In this document: piece after piece, positions 42,478 through 49,544 of the stretch
How positions within the stretch are numbered: the stretch's first letter is position 1
Layout of the letters: every line of letters begins with the position of its first letter
From: Desulfatiglans sp.
GTDB lineage: Bacteria; Desulfobacterota; DSM-4660; Desulfatiglandales; HGW-15
Length of the DNA stretch: 59,339 nucleotides
Assembly: GCA_012513605.1 (NCBI GenBank)
Contig: JAAZBV010000122.1
Coordinates: forward strand, 1 to 59,339
Direction of reading: 5' to 3'
Notes under the pieces: model-generated
Told to the model about the DNA's origin: nothing
What the model saw: only the letters and a program-made list of their open reading frames with translations
Databases searched by the model: none
Program-made: the position numbers and the translations under genes

Positions 42478-44957
42478 ACACCAATCCTTGAGTGAATGAC
42501 ATCCCATCTGAAGGCGGCTACTGTTTCAGGCTGCGTGAAGAAATACTCTTCCAGATATGTCTCGATTTCCATTTGCCAAATATGTTCAAGCTTTTCGGGA
42601 AGCTTATCTGTCATAAAAAAAGAAATACCGAGTGAGAAATTTTTGTCATTGATTTTCGTATTGACTTCGCGAAGTAATGCTATGAGACCACTGGCGTCAA
42701 AGCCACACTTAGATTGAAAACTCCTCAGCACTTCAAAGTCTGGGGAAAGCTCCAGAAACGCGAATCTACGTCGCAGAGCAAAGTCGACAAGGGCGATAGA
42801 CCTATCAGCGGTGTTCATCGTACCAATAATTCTCACATTCGATGGAATCGAGAAGCGTGTGCCATTGGCGAGCGGGATCTCCTTGTTTCTATATTCTAGA
42901 AGATACATGAGCTCACCAAACACTTTTGAAAGATTCGCACGATTGATTTCATCTATTATCAGAACACAAGGCCCGGAACAGGGCTTAGCTTGCCTGCAAA
43001 ATGAAAGAAATCTACCAGGTTTGAGGTCGAATACTAGGTTCCCTTTTTCATCTGTGTCCGGACGAATACCTTGCATGAACTCTTCATAGGCGTATGCTGG
43101 ATGGAACTGTATGAGTTCTACAAATCCGTTACCTTCTCCTATGATATGCCTAGCGATATGGTCGGCGATAAAAGTCTTGCCTGTTCCTGGTGGGCCGTAA
43201 AAAATGGCTTGGCCCTTACGTTCAATGGCAGCTTGCCAATCTTGGAGTTTTGAAATTGGTAACCCCGTAACTTCGGAGCATTGCTCAAGAGTAAAAAGCG
43301 GATTTTCTTTCATCTGGAGCGTATTATTTTCTTCCTTCTCGTCAATTATACTTCTTATAGTTTCATATTCTTTGGTCGTAAGCTTGAAAAGACTGCCCTG
43401 GTTGTTAATAAGAGGCTCACAATCCTTAAGCTCTGGAACGCTCTGCAATTGAAGCAAGGGAACTGGCTCTGAGAATTGTTCTATCTTTTCAAATTCGAAG
43501 GCTTCACCCTCCGCAGATTCATGTAATCCTTTCGTGACCTTACAGAGAGCCACAACCTGCCTCGTAGGAGAAGCGACATATCCAATCAGCAAATCATTGG
43601 GCTTAATTTTCTGGAAATACTGGTATACTCGCCTCTTGTTGCCCTTCGTATTATGTGATGTATAGGTCTGGCGTGTGCCAATTGGAGGGTCCGTGAGATC
43701 CCATATCCTTGGATTAGCATTCAACCACCAGTAGGCTACCGTATCATTTTCCAGATTATTTGAAAGGTCTCCTAATGAATGTTCAATACCTAAGAGCGAT
43801 TCTAAATATTTGATAAATCGATTAAACCGCGTTACATCCGTGATTGTTTTGAGCGCGAAATTATTCTCGGCTGATACAGTCCATTCCCCTTTCTTCTTCC
43901 AGTCTACTTGACGTACATGTTTAAAGTATTCTCGTGACTCATCGAATTCGTAGTCAGATGATATTATGCCATACCCAATTATCCTATCACGTCCAACCTT
44001 CGCAAAAACAATATCACCAATCCGCATTTCATTGCAGAATGCGAAGTTGCTAGTTGCATTATTCTTTTTAGAAGAGTCGGATTCAAGGTCTTCATCCCTC
44101 AACGCCTTCGCTATAGCCTCTTTGTTTTTATATTTATGGAGATCTCCAAGACTGTCCCACCCTATGGCCATAATTCCTTCTTCATAAAATTCGTCCCAGT
44201 GTTCGCCACCCCTTCCCGGAGCAAAAAGCCAATATTTCTTCCCGTATGATATCGTAGGCTCTTCTACCATTTGAATATCAGGCTCGTCGTTACCGGAGAG
44301 CCATGCATCATGCGAGATCATATAAAATGGGATATCGAATGAACTTCGGACATTTCGTAGGTACTCCTGATATGTTTCATAGTCCGAAAGGTTCTTTACC
44401 TCTACACCATTTTTAATTAGATAAGCTCTATTTGTACTGTCCAAGTTAATGTAGTCTTTTGGCGCAATCCAGAAGAGCCCCATCGTGATGTTGTAACTTA
44501 CACACTTCTGCTTAAGGACTGCATTAAAAGTCTCTGCCATTATGTCACGGTCTAGAGCTTCACCGAACAGCTGCCAAAGATTACTAATGTCACTCAAGCC
44601 TCTTTCCTTCTTGTAGGTAAAGAATCGTGCATGTTGATTATTGACAATAGGTATGCCAGAAAAGTCAGATGGGATTCTACACGAGAGGTCCCATTTTGCA
44701 GTTAGATGGCGGATGATTTGAATTCTATGTTCAGTTTTGATGCCGCGGTTAAAATTTGCAAAGAATGTAAAAGGATCTATTTCATCAAGAGTTCGTTGAG
44801 TCCCATCTGGGTATCTGTCATCAGTTGAGATGATTGGTATACCTTCGTTTCTCATCTCATTCATGAATGCGATAAGCTCATCTTGCCTGTCTTTATATTC
44901 TCGTAATTTTTCTGCCAGCTTTCCATATGTTTCTACCCAAGTGAATTTCTCTTCCAT
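42474..44957 (-). CDS. mcrB: McrB-like AAA+ GTPase with two EVE-like domains
   Basis: An 827-residue protein. Residues 1-220 are a variable N-terminal region. Residues about 240-385 form an EVE/PUA-like module (YWLFAPGRGGEHWDEFYEEGIMAIGWDSLGDL and RIGDIVFAKVGRDRIIGYGII). Residues about 408-535 form a second (YWWLNANPRIWDL, LLIGYVASPTRQVVALCKV). The AAA+ motor follows: GPPGTGKTF (588-596), LIIDEINRANLSKVFGEL (Walker B) and MNTADRSIALVDFALRRRF. EVE-type domains recognise modified cytosines, so this subunit probably reads a base modification and recruits McrC for cleavage. Confidence 0.86.
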   Translation of the reverse strand: MEEKFTWVETYGKLAEKLREYKDRQDELIAFMNEMRNEGIPIISTDDRYPDGTQRTLDEIDPFTFFANFNRGIKTEHRIQIIRHLTAKWDLSCRIPSDFSGIPIVNNQHARFFTYKKERGLSDISNLWQLFGEALDRDIMAETFNAVLKQKCVSYNITMGLFWIAPKDYINLDSTNRAYLIKNGVEVKNLSDYETYQEYLRNVRSSFDIPFYMISHDAWLSGNDEPDIQMVEEPTISYGKKYWLFAPGRGGEHWDEFYEEGIMAIGWDSLGDLHKYKNKEAIAKALRDEDLESDSSKKNNATSNFAFCNEMRIGDIVFAKVGRDRIIGYGIISSDYEFDESREYFKHVRQVDWKKKGEWTVSAENNFALKTITDVTRFNRFIKYLESLLGIEHSLGDLSNNLENDTVAYWWLNANPRIWDLTDPPIGTRQTYTSHNTKGNKRRVYQYFQKIKPNDLLIGYVASPTRQVVALCKVTKGLHESAEGEAFEFEKIEQFSEPVPLLQLQSVPELKDCEPLINNQGSLFKLTTKEYETIRSIIDEKEENNTLQMKENPLFTLEQCSEVTGLPISKLQDWQAAIERKGQAIFYGPPGTGKTFIADHIARHIIGEGNGFVELIQFHPAYAYEEFMQGIRPDTDEKGNLVFDLKPGRFLSFCRQAKPCSGPCVLIIDEINRANLSKVFGELMYLLEYRNKEIPLANGTRFSIPSNVRIIGTMNTADRSIALVDFALRRRFAFLELSPDFEVLRSFQSKCGFDASGLIALLREVNTKINDKNFSLGISFFMTDKLPEKLEHIWQMEIETYLEEYFFTQPETVAAFRWDVIHSRIGV

Positions 44958-45190
44958 TCAATCCCCCAATTCATGTTGTGAAACCAAATAATTCCCATAC
45001 ATTCTTCTAAAATGGCGATTTTCTTTTAACAAAACCTGCATAATTGCTTACAACTAAATATTTAATAAATTCTTTGATTTTGGACCCCAAAATAGCCTAC
45101 CGGTGAGTCTTTTCACACGTCTGGTTAATTTATTTAACACTTTTCCAATGGACTTAGCCAATTTTTTATGAATATATCGTTTTTATCATG

Positions 45191-45320
45191 AAAGAGTGGG
45201 GTCTGCTTGTCGACATTAGACAACATTTATTACCAAGCTCCTGTTATATTTATCAAAGACTACTTTTAACCTTATACTTTGCTTTTGGCTCCTCAACCTG
45301 GAATCCAATTCTACGTTTGG
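45191..45320. repeat. Direct repeat, copy A (ORF6N gene 3' region)
   Basis: About 130 bases are clearly similar to 47706-47835: GAAAGAG.GG.GTC, ATT.GACAACA and then CTCCTGTTAT and the long GACTACTTTTAA to CCTCAACCT stretch. The shared part includes the C-terminal codons of ORF6N genes (frame reading RRIGF...EEPKAKYKVK) plus about 60 bases downstream. Confidence 0.75.
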
Positions 45321-45336
45321 GTTTTTCCTCCTCTTT
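45253..45336 (-). pseudogene. Detached C-terminal end of the ORF6N gene
   Basis: A frame of 27 residues (KEEEKPKRRIGF then VEEPKAKYKVKSSL) directly follows the GIY-YIG gene. KPKRRIGF is the usual end of ORF6N/KilA-N proteins. The preceding ORF6N gene (45568-46083) lacks this tail and instead runs into the GIY-YIG gene. So the GIY-YIG gene appears to have been inserted close to the 3' end of an ORF6N gene, separating the tail. Confidence 0.7.
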
Positions 45337-45589
45337 ACCCTGTTAAATAAGATTTGAGCCTTCTTTTGATATACATTTTTCCATGGTATGTTTTCAAATA
45401 TTTCTCCCTATGAGTTGCATCTTCTTGATTGAGACAGGCTTCATAATATATCAATTTCATTGGTCGTCTTCCTCTGGTAGATTCAACCTGCCCTTTATTA
45501 TGTTGCTCAAATCTTACCTTGAGATTTTTTGTGAATCCTGTGTAGAGATTACCATCCTTCTCACTTATTAGCACATATGTATAGAACAT
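45335..45589 (-). CDS. GIY-YIG nuclease domain protein
   Basis: An 84-residue stand-alone GIY-YIG domain: MFYTYVLISEKDGNLYTGFTKNLKVRFEQHNKGQ gives the YVLI...YTG pair and the helix with the conserved Arg; STRGRRPMKLIYYEA follows. Such URI-type proteins are nicking-type nucleases related to homing endonucleases. Here it overlaps the 3' end of an ORF6N gene by 22 bases and is followed by that gene's detached tail, the layout expected of an inserted mobile gene. Confidence 0.85.
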   Translation of the reverse strand: MFYTYVLISEKDGNLYTGFTKNLKVRFEQHNKGQVESTRGRRPMKLIYYEACLNQEDATHREKYLKTYHGKMYIKRRLKSYLTG

Positions 45590-46083
45590 AGTTGCATCCT
45601 CTCAAGGTATTTAACTGGGTGAATCATGAGGGCCTTGATCGCTTCAAACACCAGTCGAAACTGTTGGTCATATTTCATTTCCATTTCATTGATTTTTTTC
45701 AGTAGGTCTTTGTGGGCATAAATCATCTCTCTAATTTTCACAAAAGCCCGCATGATTAGGATATTCACTTCGATGGCCTTCTCACTGTTCAGCACAGAGG
45801 AAAGCATAGCAACCCCCTGTTCTGTGAAGGCCATAGGCAAGTATTTGGAATGCTCCCCTCTCTTTAAGGTGCCAAATTGACTCCTTAAAGAATCATACTC
45901 CTCTTTAGTGAGTTCCAACATGAAATCTCGCGGAAACCTCCTGCTATTTCTGCGGACAGCACGCTTTAGTTGTTTGGTTTCAATGCCATACATCTGTGCC
46001 AGGTCACTGTCCAACAATACCTTCACACCCTGGATTAACAGAATCTTTTCTTGTATTGTTTCTACTGAAATTGAATTTGTCAT
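45568..46083 (-). CDS. ORF6N (KilA-N-type) DNA-binding protein with a replaced C-terminus
   Basis: A 171-residue protein with an intact ORF6N core: VETIQEKILLIQGVKVLLDSDLAQMYGIETKQLKRAVRRNSRRFPRDFMLEL, then LPMAFTEQGVAMLSSVLNSEKAIEVNILIMRAFVKIREM. The final residues (HPVKYLERMQLCSIHMC) are not family-like; the normal end KPKRRIGF is found downstream, beyond the GIY-YIG gene. An AAAGGAAA site precedes ATG 46083. These proteins are phage-derived DNA-binding regulators. The function may still be intact since only the tail changed. Confidence 0.82.
   Translation of the reverse strand: MTNSISVETIQEKILLIQGVKVLLDSDLAQMYGIETKQLKRAVRRNSRRFPRDFMLELTKEEYDSLRSQFGTLKRGEHSKYLPMAFTEQGVAMLSSVLNSEKAIEVNILIMRAFVKIREMIYAHKDLLKKINEMEMKYDQQFRLVFEAIKALMIHPVKYLERMQLCSIHMC
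45864..45892. repeat. Palindrome C, inside the intact ORF6N gene
   Basis: CTTTAAGG...CCTTAAAG centred on base 45878; 12 of 14 positions pair. It covers the codons for SLRSQFGTLKR. It is the same place in the gene as palindromes A and B, but with different arm sequence. Confidence 0.65.
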
Positions 46084-46149
46084 GAAATTTCCTTTTTTAT
46101 CCATAAAGTTACCATGTAAAGTTGGATGTCTCAATTTCATATTATTACT

Positions 46150-46266
46150 TTTTGAGGTCACAAATTGTGACCTCAAATTCGCAAACTCTTCTTTTGAAAG
46201 CTCAAATACAAAATCCGTCGAAAACCTGTCCAGATTCCTTTTTACCGCAATGATGCAATTTTGGGA
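46150..46266 (-). pseudogene. ORF6N gene fragment (N-terminal half piece)
   Basis: In the frame of the following gene, IIAVKRNLDRFSTDFVFELSKEEFANLRSQFVTSK is a typical ORF6N segment (AVKRN.DRF..DF.F.L..EEF.NLRSQFVTS). It lacks the N-terminal start (a TAG lies at 46273-46275) and the later part of the family. It precedes the intact ORF6N gene in the same direction and reading frame. It is probably a relic of a second copy. Confidence 0.6.
46151..46177. repeat. Palindrome A
   Basis: TTTGAGGTCACAA-A-TTGTGACCTCAAA: two perfect 13-bp arms around one base. It lies in the LRSQFVTS codons of the ORF6N fragment. Compare palindrome B (47848-47878). Confidence 0.85.
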
Positions 46267-46272
46267 TTGATG

Positions 46273-46689
46273 CTATGGGTTTACTGCTAAGGGGCTACAA
46301 AATCAAGAAGAAAAGCAGGCTGTAGCTTTTTAGACTTTAGACCTTCAGCCAACACACGATAAAAGCCAGAGATCAGAAATCGGAGATCAGTATCAAAGCA
46401 GGTTTACACCAGCGAGCTTCAGTGGACAAATCCGCAGGCGCTAACAATTGCCGCTTGTTATGTTCATCGGTGCATAATTTTAAGTAGAGTTTCTATTCAC
46501 TAATGGCAGACATGGAATGGATTTTCAAGCTATTTATCGGAAATGGCAATGTTGCCAAATCCGATAAATAGAAAATTTTAAAAAATAATTATATGTAATA
46601 ATAAGCTCTTATCCAGTTTAGTGCCTTTGATAAATAGCAATAAAAATCCAGGCTTTTACTTAATTAAAGATCGGGGTTAGAAGAAAAAT
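46273..46689. other. Intergenic region, no gene seen
   Basis: About 420 bases between the ORF6N fragment and the small gene at 46690. It contains a small palindromic TAACAA-ttgccgc-TTGTTA (46445-46463) resembling half of a recombination site but too short to call, and otherwise AT-rich sequence without coding signs. Confidence 0.4.
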
Positions 46690-46890
46690 TTATGCTGTTA
46701 TTCTTAAAGCCTCTTGAGCTTTAATAGGTAACTGGATTGAGATAAAGTAGGCCTCCGGATAGAGATAATCCTCACCGGACTCATCAACGATTCTAAAGTA
46801 CCCTTCCTTTTTTGCATCATCATCCGGCATAACCTGGTAAATCTTCCTTTTTTGCAGATCTTCAGAATCTTTGTTTTCTATGCAAAGCAC
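46690..46890 (-). CDS. Small conserved hypothetical protein (RIVDESGEDYLYP family)
   Basis: A 66-residue acidic protein starting at GTG 46890: VLCIENKDSEDLQKRKIYQVMPDDDAKKEGYFRIVDESGEDYLYPEAYF. The phrase RIVDESGEDYLYP recurs in small bacterial proteins of unknown role. Upstream in the same frame, ATG 46920 reads MTKEN and then a TAA, followed by KPISVLCIEN; family members usually start directly with MTK...VLCIEN. So the original start seems interrupted by a nonsense codon, and the gene may survive only by the internal GTG. It lies just downstream of the PIN gene on the same strand. Confidence 0.5.
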   Translation of the reverse strand: MLCIENKDSEDLQKRKIYQVMPDDDAKKEGYFRIVDESGEDYLYPEAYFISIQLPIKAQEALRITA

Positions 46891-46961
46891 AGATATCGGT
46901 TTTTAATTTTCTTTTGTCATAATTAATATTCATTACTACCTGGAATAATGTGACCACACCC

Positions 46962-47387
46962 TTACAGGAAAGGGTTGAATATTTCTAACCGATTATCAAT
47001 GACCTGACCGTGCTGGAGGTCTTCTGTGTAGAGGATATTACATCTGCCCTTTATCGCAGCAGCAACAATCATGCTGTCCCAATAGGAAAAATGATATTTA
47101 TCTCTGATACGCCATGTTTCCCGAATCATTTCTAAACTGATAGCAATTACAACAGAGTTATCAATTAGTTCCTGAACCGTATCCTTTATGATTTGATCAG
47201 AAACATTGTGCTTTATTAAAACACTTGAAAACTCATTCAAAACCTGGACACTTGTAACTGGATGAGTATTTATTTTTTTAATAAGGTTAATTGCGGAGTT
47301 ACTTTTATCTATGCTGTTTTCATCCCGGAGCTTTGCATAAACCAGGATATTGGTATCCAGGAATGGCTTATCTGGTATGAAGTTCAT
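46962..47387 (-). CDS. PIN-domain toxin (VapC-like)
   Basis: A 141-residue PIN-domain RNase: FLDTNILVYAKL (first Asp), VLNEFSSVL (Glu), YWDSMIVAAA (Asp) and ILYTEDLQHGQ (last Asp). The four acidic residues bind metal and cut RNA. It overlaps the preceding antitoxin-like gene by 20 bases. In VapBC systems the toxin cuts tRNA or rRNA; target unknown here. Confidence 0.87.
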   Translation of the reverse strand: MNFIPDKPFLDTNILVYAKLRDENSIDKSNSAINLIKKINTHPVTSVQVLNEFSSVLIKHNVSDQIIKDTVQELIDNSVVIAISLEMIRETWRIRDKYHFSYWDSMIVAAAIKGRCNILYTEDLQHGQVIDNRLEIFNPFL

Positions 47388-47583
47388 CTCTCGTATATTT
47401 TTTAATTTTATCTACTTTTATCGGGGCTGATACAAACATTTCCAAAGGGTGTTTGCAAACCTTATTCTTTTTCTTATTACTTGCGGTATGTCTGGCTTTT
47501 AAAAACTCATAAAAATCAAGTAGCTCTGCCCTTGCAACCTCTGGTAACTCAGATATGTTTATATTATCTTCTCGTTTTCGCAT
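47368..47583 (-). CDS. Antitoxin-like protein upstream of the PIN toxin (DUF2281-type)
   Basis: A 71-residue basic protein: ELPEVARAELLDFYEFLKARH is the DUF2281-type helix seen in VapB-like antitoxins, followed by a Lys-rich tail (KHPLEMFVSAPIKVDKIKKYTRDELH) that should wrap around the PIN toxin. It overlaps vapC by 20 bases. Some members have lost the DNA-binding part; here the N-terminus is short as well. Confidence 0.7.
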   Translation of the reverse strand: MRKREDNINISELPEVARAELLDFYEFLKARHTASNKKKNKVCKHPLEMFVSAPIKVDKIKKYTRDELHTR

Positions 47584-47705
47584 CCATTTCTCCAGATGAA
47601 TATAAATTCACTATCTCTCTGATAAAGTTGAGTTGATAATACCATTATTATACTGTCGATAGCAAATATTTCTTAAATGAGCCCCTTTTGAATAATTATT
47701 TATCT

Positions 47706-47835
47706 GAAAGAGCGGTGTCCCCCCATGGTATTGGACAACAAAAATTCCCCAACTCCTGTTATTTTATCGAAGACTACTTTTAATCTTATACTGTGCTTTT
47801 GGCTCCTCAACCTAAAATGCAATTCTACATATATC
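47706..47835. repeat. Direct repeat, copy B (ORF6N gene 3' region)
   Basis: Counterpart of copy A at 45191-45320. The frame on the minus strand here reads RIAF, stop, VEEPKAQYKIKSSLR, so it is decayed by a nonsense codon. The two copies frame the GIY-YIG/ORF6N/PIN region. Confidence 0.75.
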
Positions 47836-47887
47836 GTGTCCCACCCCAACTTGAAGTCACAATTTGTGACTTCAAGTTATCAAACCC
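47764..47887 (-). pseudogene. ORF6N pseudogene remnant with an internal deletion
   Basis: Minus-strand codons read FDNLKSQIVTSSWGGTRYM (matching the ORF6N string NLRSQIVTSSWGGRRYL) then a stop, and a few codons later RIAF, stop, VEEPKAQYKIKSSLR (the C-terminal end). The domain between GGRRYLP and RRIGF is missing, so most of the gene has been deleted. Two stops confirm decay. It lies downstream of the SCP2-hydrolase gene. Confidence 0.65.
47848..47878. repeat. Palindrome B
   Basis: AACTTGAAGTCACAA-T-TTGTGACTTCAAGTT: two perfect 15-bp arms around one base. It covers the LKSQIVTS codons of the ORF6N remnant. Compared with A, the arms differ in a paired way (GAGG/CCTC versus GAAG/CTTC). Confidence 0.85.
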
Positions 47888-47921
47888 ATTCACCGAAAAG
47901 AATAAGCTTTTACAACTCGAC

Positions 47922-49220
47922 TCATTTCAATGTTTTAATTTCTTCAGCAATCGGCATAAAATATTTTTTGAAAGTGGGATAAGCTTCCAGCATTGCGTAA
48001 TGTCCTACCCCTTCCATAAATGTAAGTTTGCTGCCCTTTACTTGATCAGCCAGCGCCTGTGTGGTGTAGGGAGGTGTTCCCGGATCATAGGTGCCGGTTA
48101 AGAGGTACAGTGCACACTTGGTAGTATCAATGTCCTGGGCCTTGCCTGTCAGATTATGGTCAAAGGAGTAGTAGTAACAGTCTCCGGCATATATTCCGGG
48201 ATAGGCGTTACCATAATCCCAGCCAACCTCTCTCTGGGTGTTCTGGGTGGCATATGGTTTCAGGGCTACAACTGCCTCGTTTGTTGTCGCAATTTCCATA
48301 TTGCTTACCTGAGGATTATCATGTCTCCATTTCAAGTTTTCCGCCATCTTGTTTGCCTTATCATCAGTAACTTCTGAAGCGGTAGCCAGGGCAGCTCCGA
48401 TCCCAACTGTGGCGCGGAATTTTTCCGGGCAATAATAGGCAAGATCGGCCGCCAAATGGCCGCCCATGGAACAACCCATATAGGCCGGCCTGTGTAATTG
48501 CAGTGCATTGATAAAAGCATCATAGAATTTCAGGAGGAAATCCAAAGTGAGTTTGTATTCATTGTTCCACCATGGATAGTTCTCAGGCGGAAGGGACTTA
48601 CCATGATACGGCAGGTCGTGGGCAATAAAACGAAAATCCTTTGTCAGTTCCGGATCGTTCATCATAAAGCGATATTCCTGGTTATTGGCACCGGCGGTAT
48701 GTTGAAGCAGAAACGGTATGCCCTGTCCGGCCTCTTCATAATAAACACGATATTCAATACCATCCACTACTATATAAATATAACGCCCAATAACAGGCTC
48801 GGTGCGCACATTGGGTTTGACCGGTAAGGGGTCAACCTCCACAAAACCATCATTATTATAAAAAGCACGCAACTGACGCAAAAGTTCATCGAGCAAATAT
48901 TTATACTGCAATGCTTTAACGCCGGAACTGATCTTAAATCCATGATACATGGAACCTATAAAAAGTGAATTATAGAAAGGCGGGGGAGAGACAGAAAGCA
49001 TTTTTTTCCACTGTTCATCAGTAGCATTAATAAACAGGTCTGCTGGCACGTCAGCCCCAGTTATTTTAACATCAACGGGGGTTCCATTTTTAAAGGTAAT
49101 CACATAGGCGCTGCCATCAAATTGCAGTTTCAGGTCCCCGTCAAAATAGCGGGCAGCTCTTTGTAAAACATATTTTTTAAATGCCTCATTTACGAAATTA
49201 ATCATGTCGATATTAATCAC
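47922..49220 (-). CDS. Alpha/beta hydrolase with N-terminal SCP2-like domain
   Basis: A 432-residue protein. Residues about 10-95 resemble a sterol carrier protein 2 (SCP2) domain (FDGDLKLQFDGSAYVITFKNGTPVDVKITGADVPADLFINATDEQW). The rest is an alpha/beta hydrolase: nucleophile elbow MGCSMGGHLA, Asp in LTGTYDPGTPP and His in GVGHYAMLE, and HDLPYHGKS as the oxyanion strand. SCP2 domains bind lipids or acyl-CoAs, so a hydrophobic ester or amide is a plausible substrate. GGAGG 8 bases before GTG 49220 supports this start over 49331. Confidence 0.82.
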   Translation of the reverse strand: MINIDMINFVNEAFKKYVLQRAARYFDGDLKLQFDGSAYVITFKNGTPVDVKITGADVPADLFINATDEQWKKMLSVSPPPFYNSLFIGSMYHGFKISSGVKALQYKYLLDELLRQLRAFYNNDGFVEVDPLPVKPNVRTEPVIGRYIYIVVDGIEYRVYYEEAGQGIPFLLQHTAGANNQEYRFMMNDPELTKDFRFIAHDLPYHGKSLPPENYPWWNNEYKLTLDFLLKFYDAFINALQLHRPAYMGCSMGGHLAADLAYYCPEKFRATVGIGAALATASEVTDDKANKMAENLKWRHDNPQVSNMEIATTNEAVVALKPYATQNTQREVGWDYGNAYPGIYAGDCYYYSFDHNLTGKAQDIDTTKCALYLLTGTYDPGTPPYTTQALADQVKGSKLTFMEGVGHYAMLEAYPTFKKYFMPIAEEIKTLK

Positions 49221-49544
49221 TATAAAATCCTCCAATACATGATTTTGTTTTAAAAAGTTAAATGTAGATATCTTATTTTGTTTGATGTTATGGGTTTGGG
49301 TTAAAAAAGCAAGGGAAATTTCAATGATCAATTATCAATGAACAATGATCTGGGAAAATTATATTCATGATTTTCCGCGTCGCCAGGGATATGCCGAGAC
49401 ACACCCTGCTTCGTGACAGAACTTCAGGCTTCAGTTGTTTACATATAGGGGTTTGCTGTTGGCTCTTGTTACCTATTTGAAAGAGTCAAAGGCAGCCCCC
49501 CTCTTTAATAATTACCCGTCATCTACTTAAAACCTGCTGAAACG
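49221..49544. other. Intergenic region, no gene seen
   Basis: 324 bases between the hydrolase and the Tat-exported Fe-S protein, both on the minus strand. It holds a short alternating stretch (TCAATGATCAATTATCAATGAACAATGATC) and no coding frame that I can support. Confidence 0.4.

Noticed and set aside
46444-46466. Short palindrome resembling an attC site (GCTAACAA...TTGTTATG)
   Set aside because: Only about 20 bases with no space for the full site or neighbouring cassette ORFs; too weak to call.
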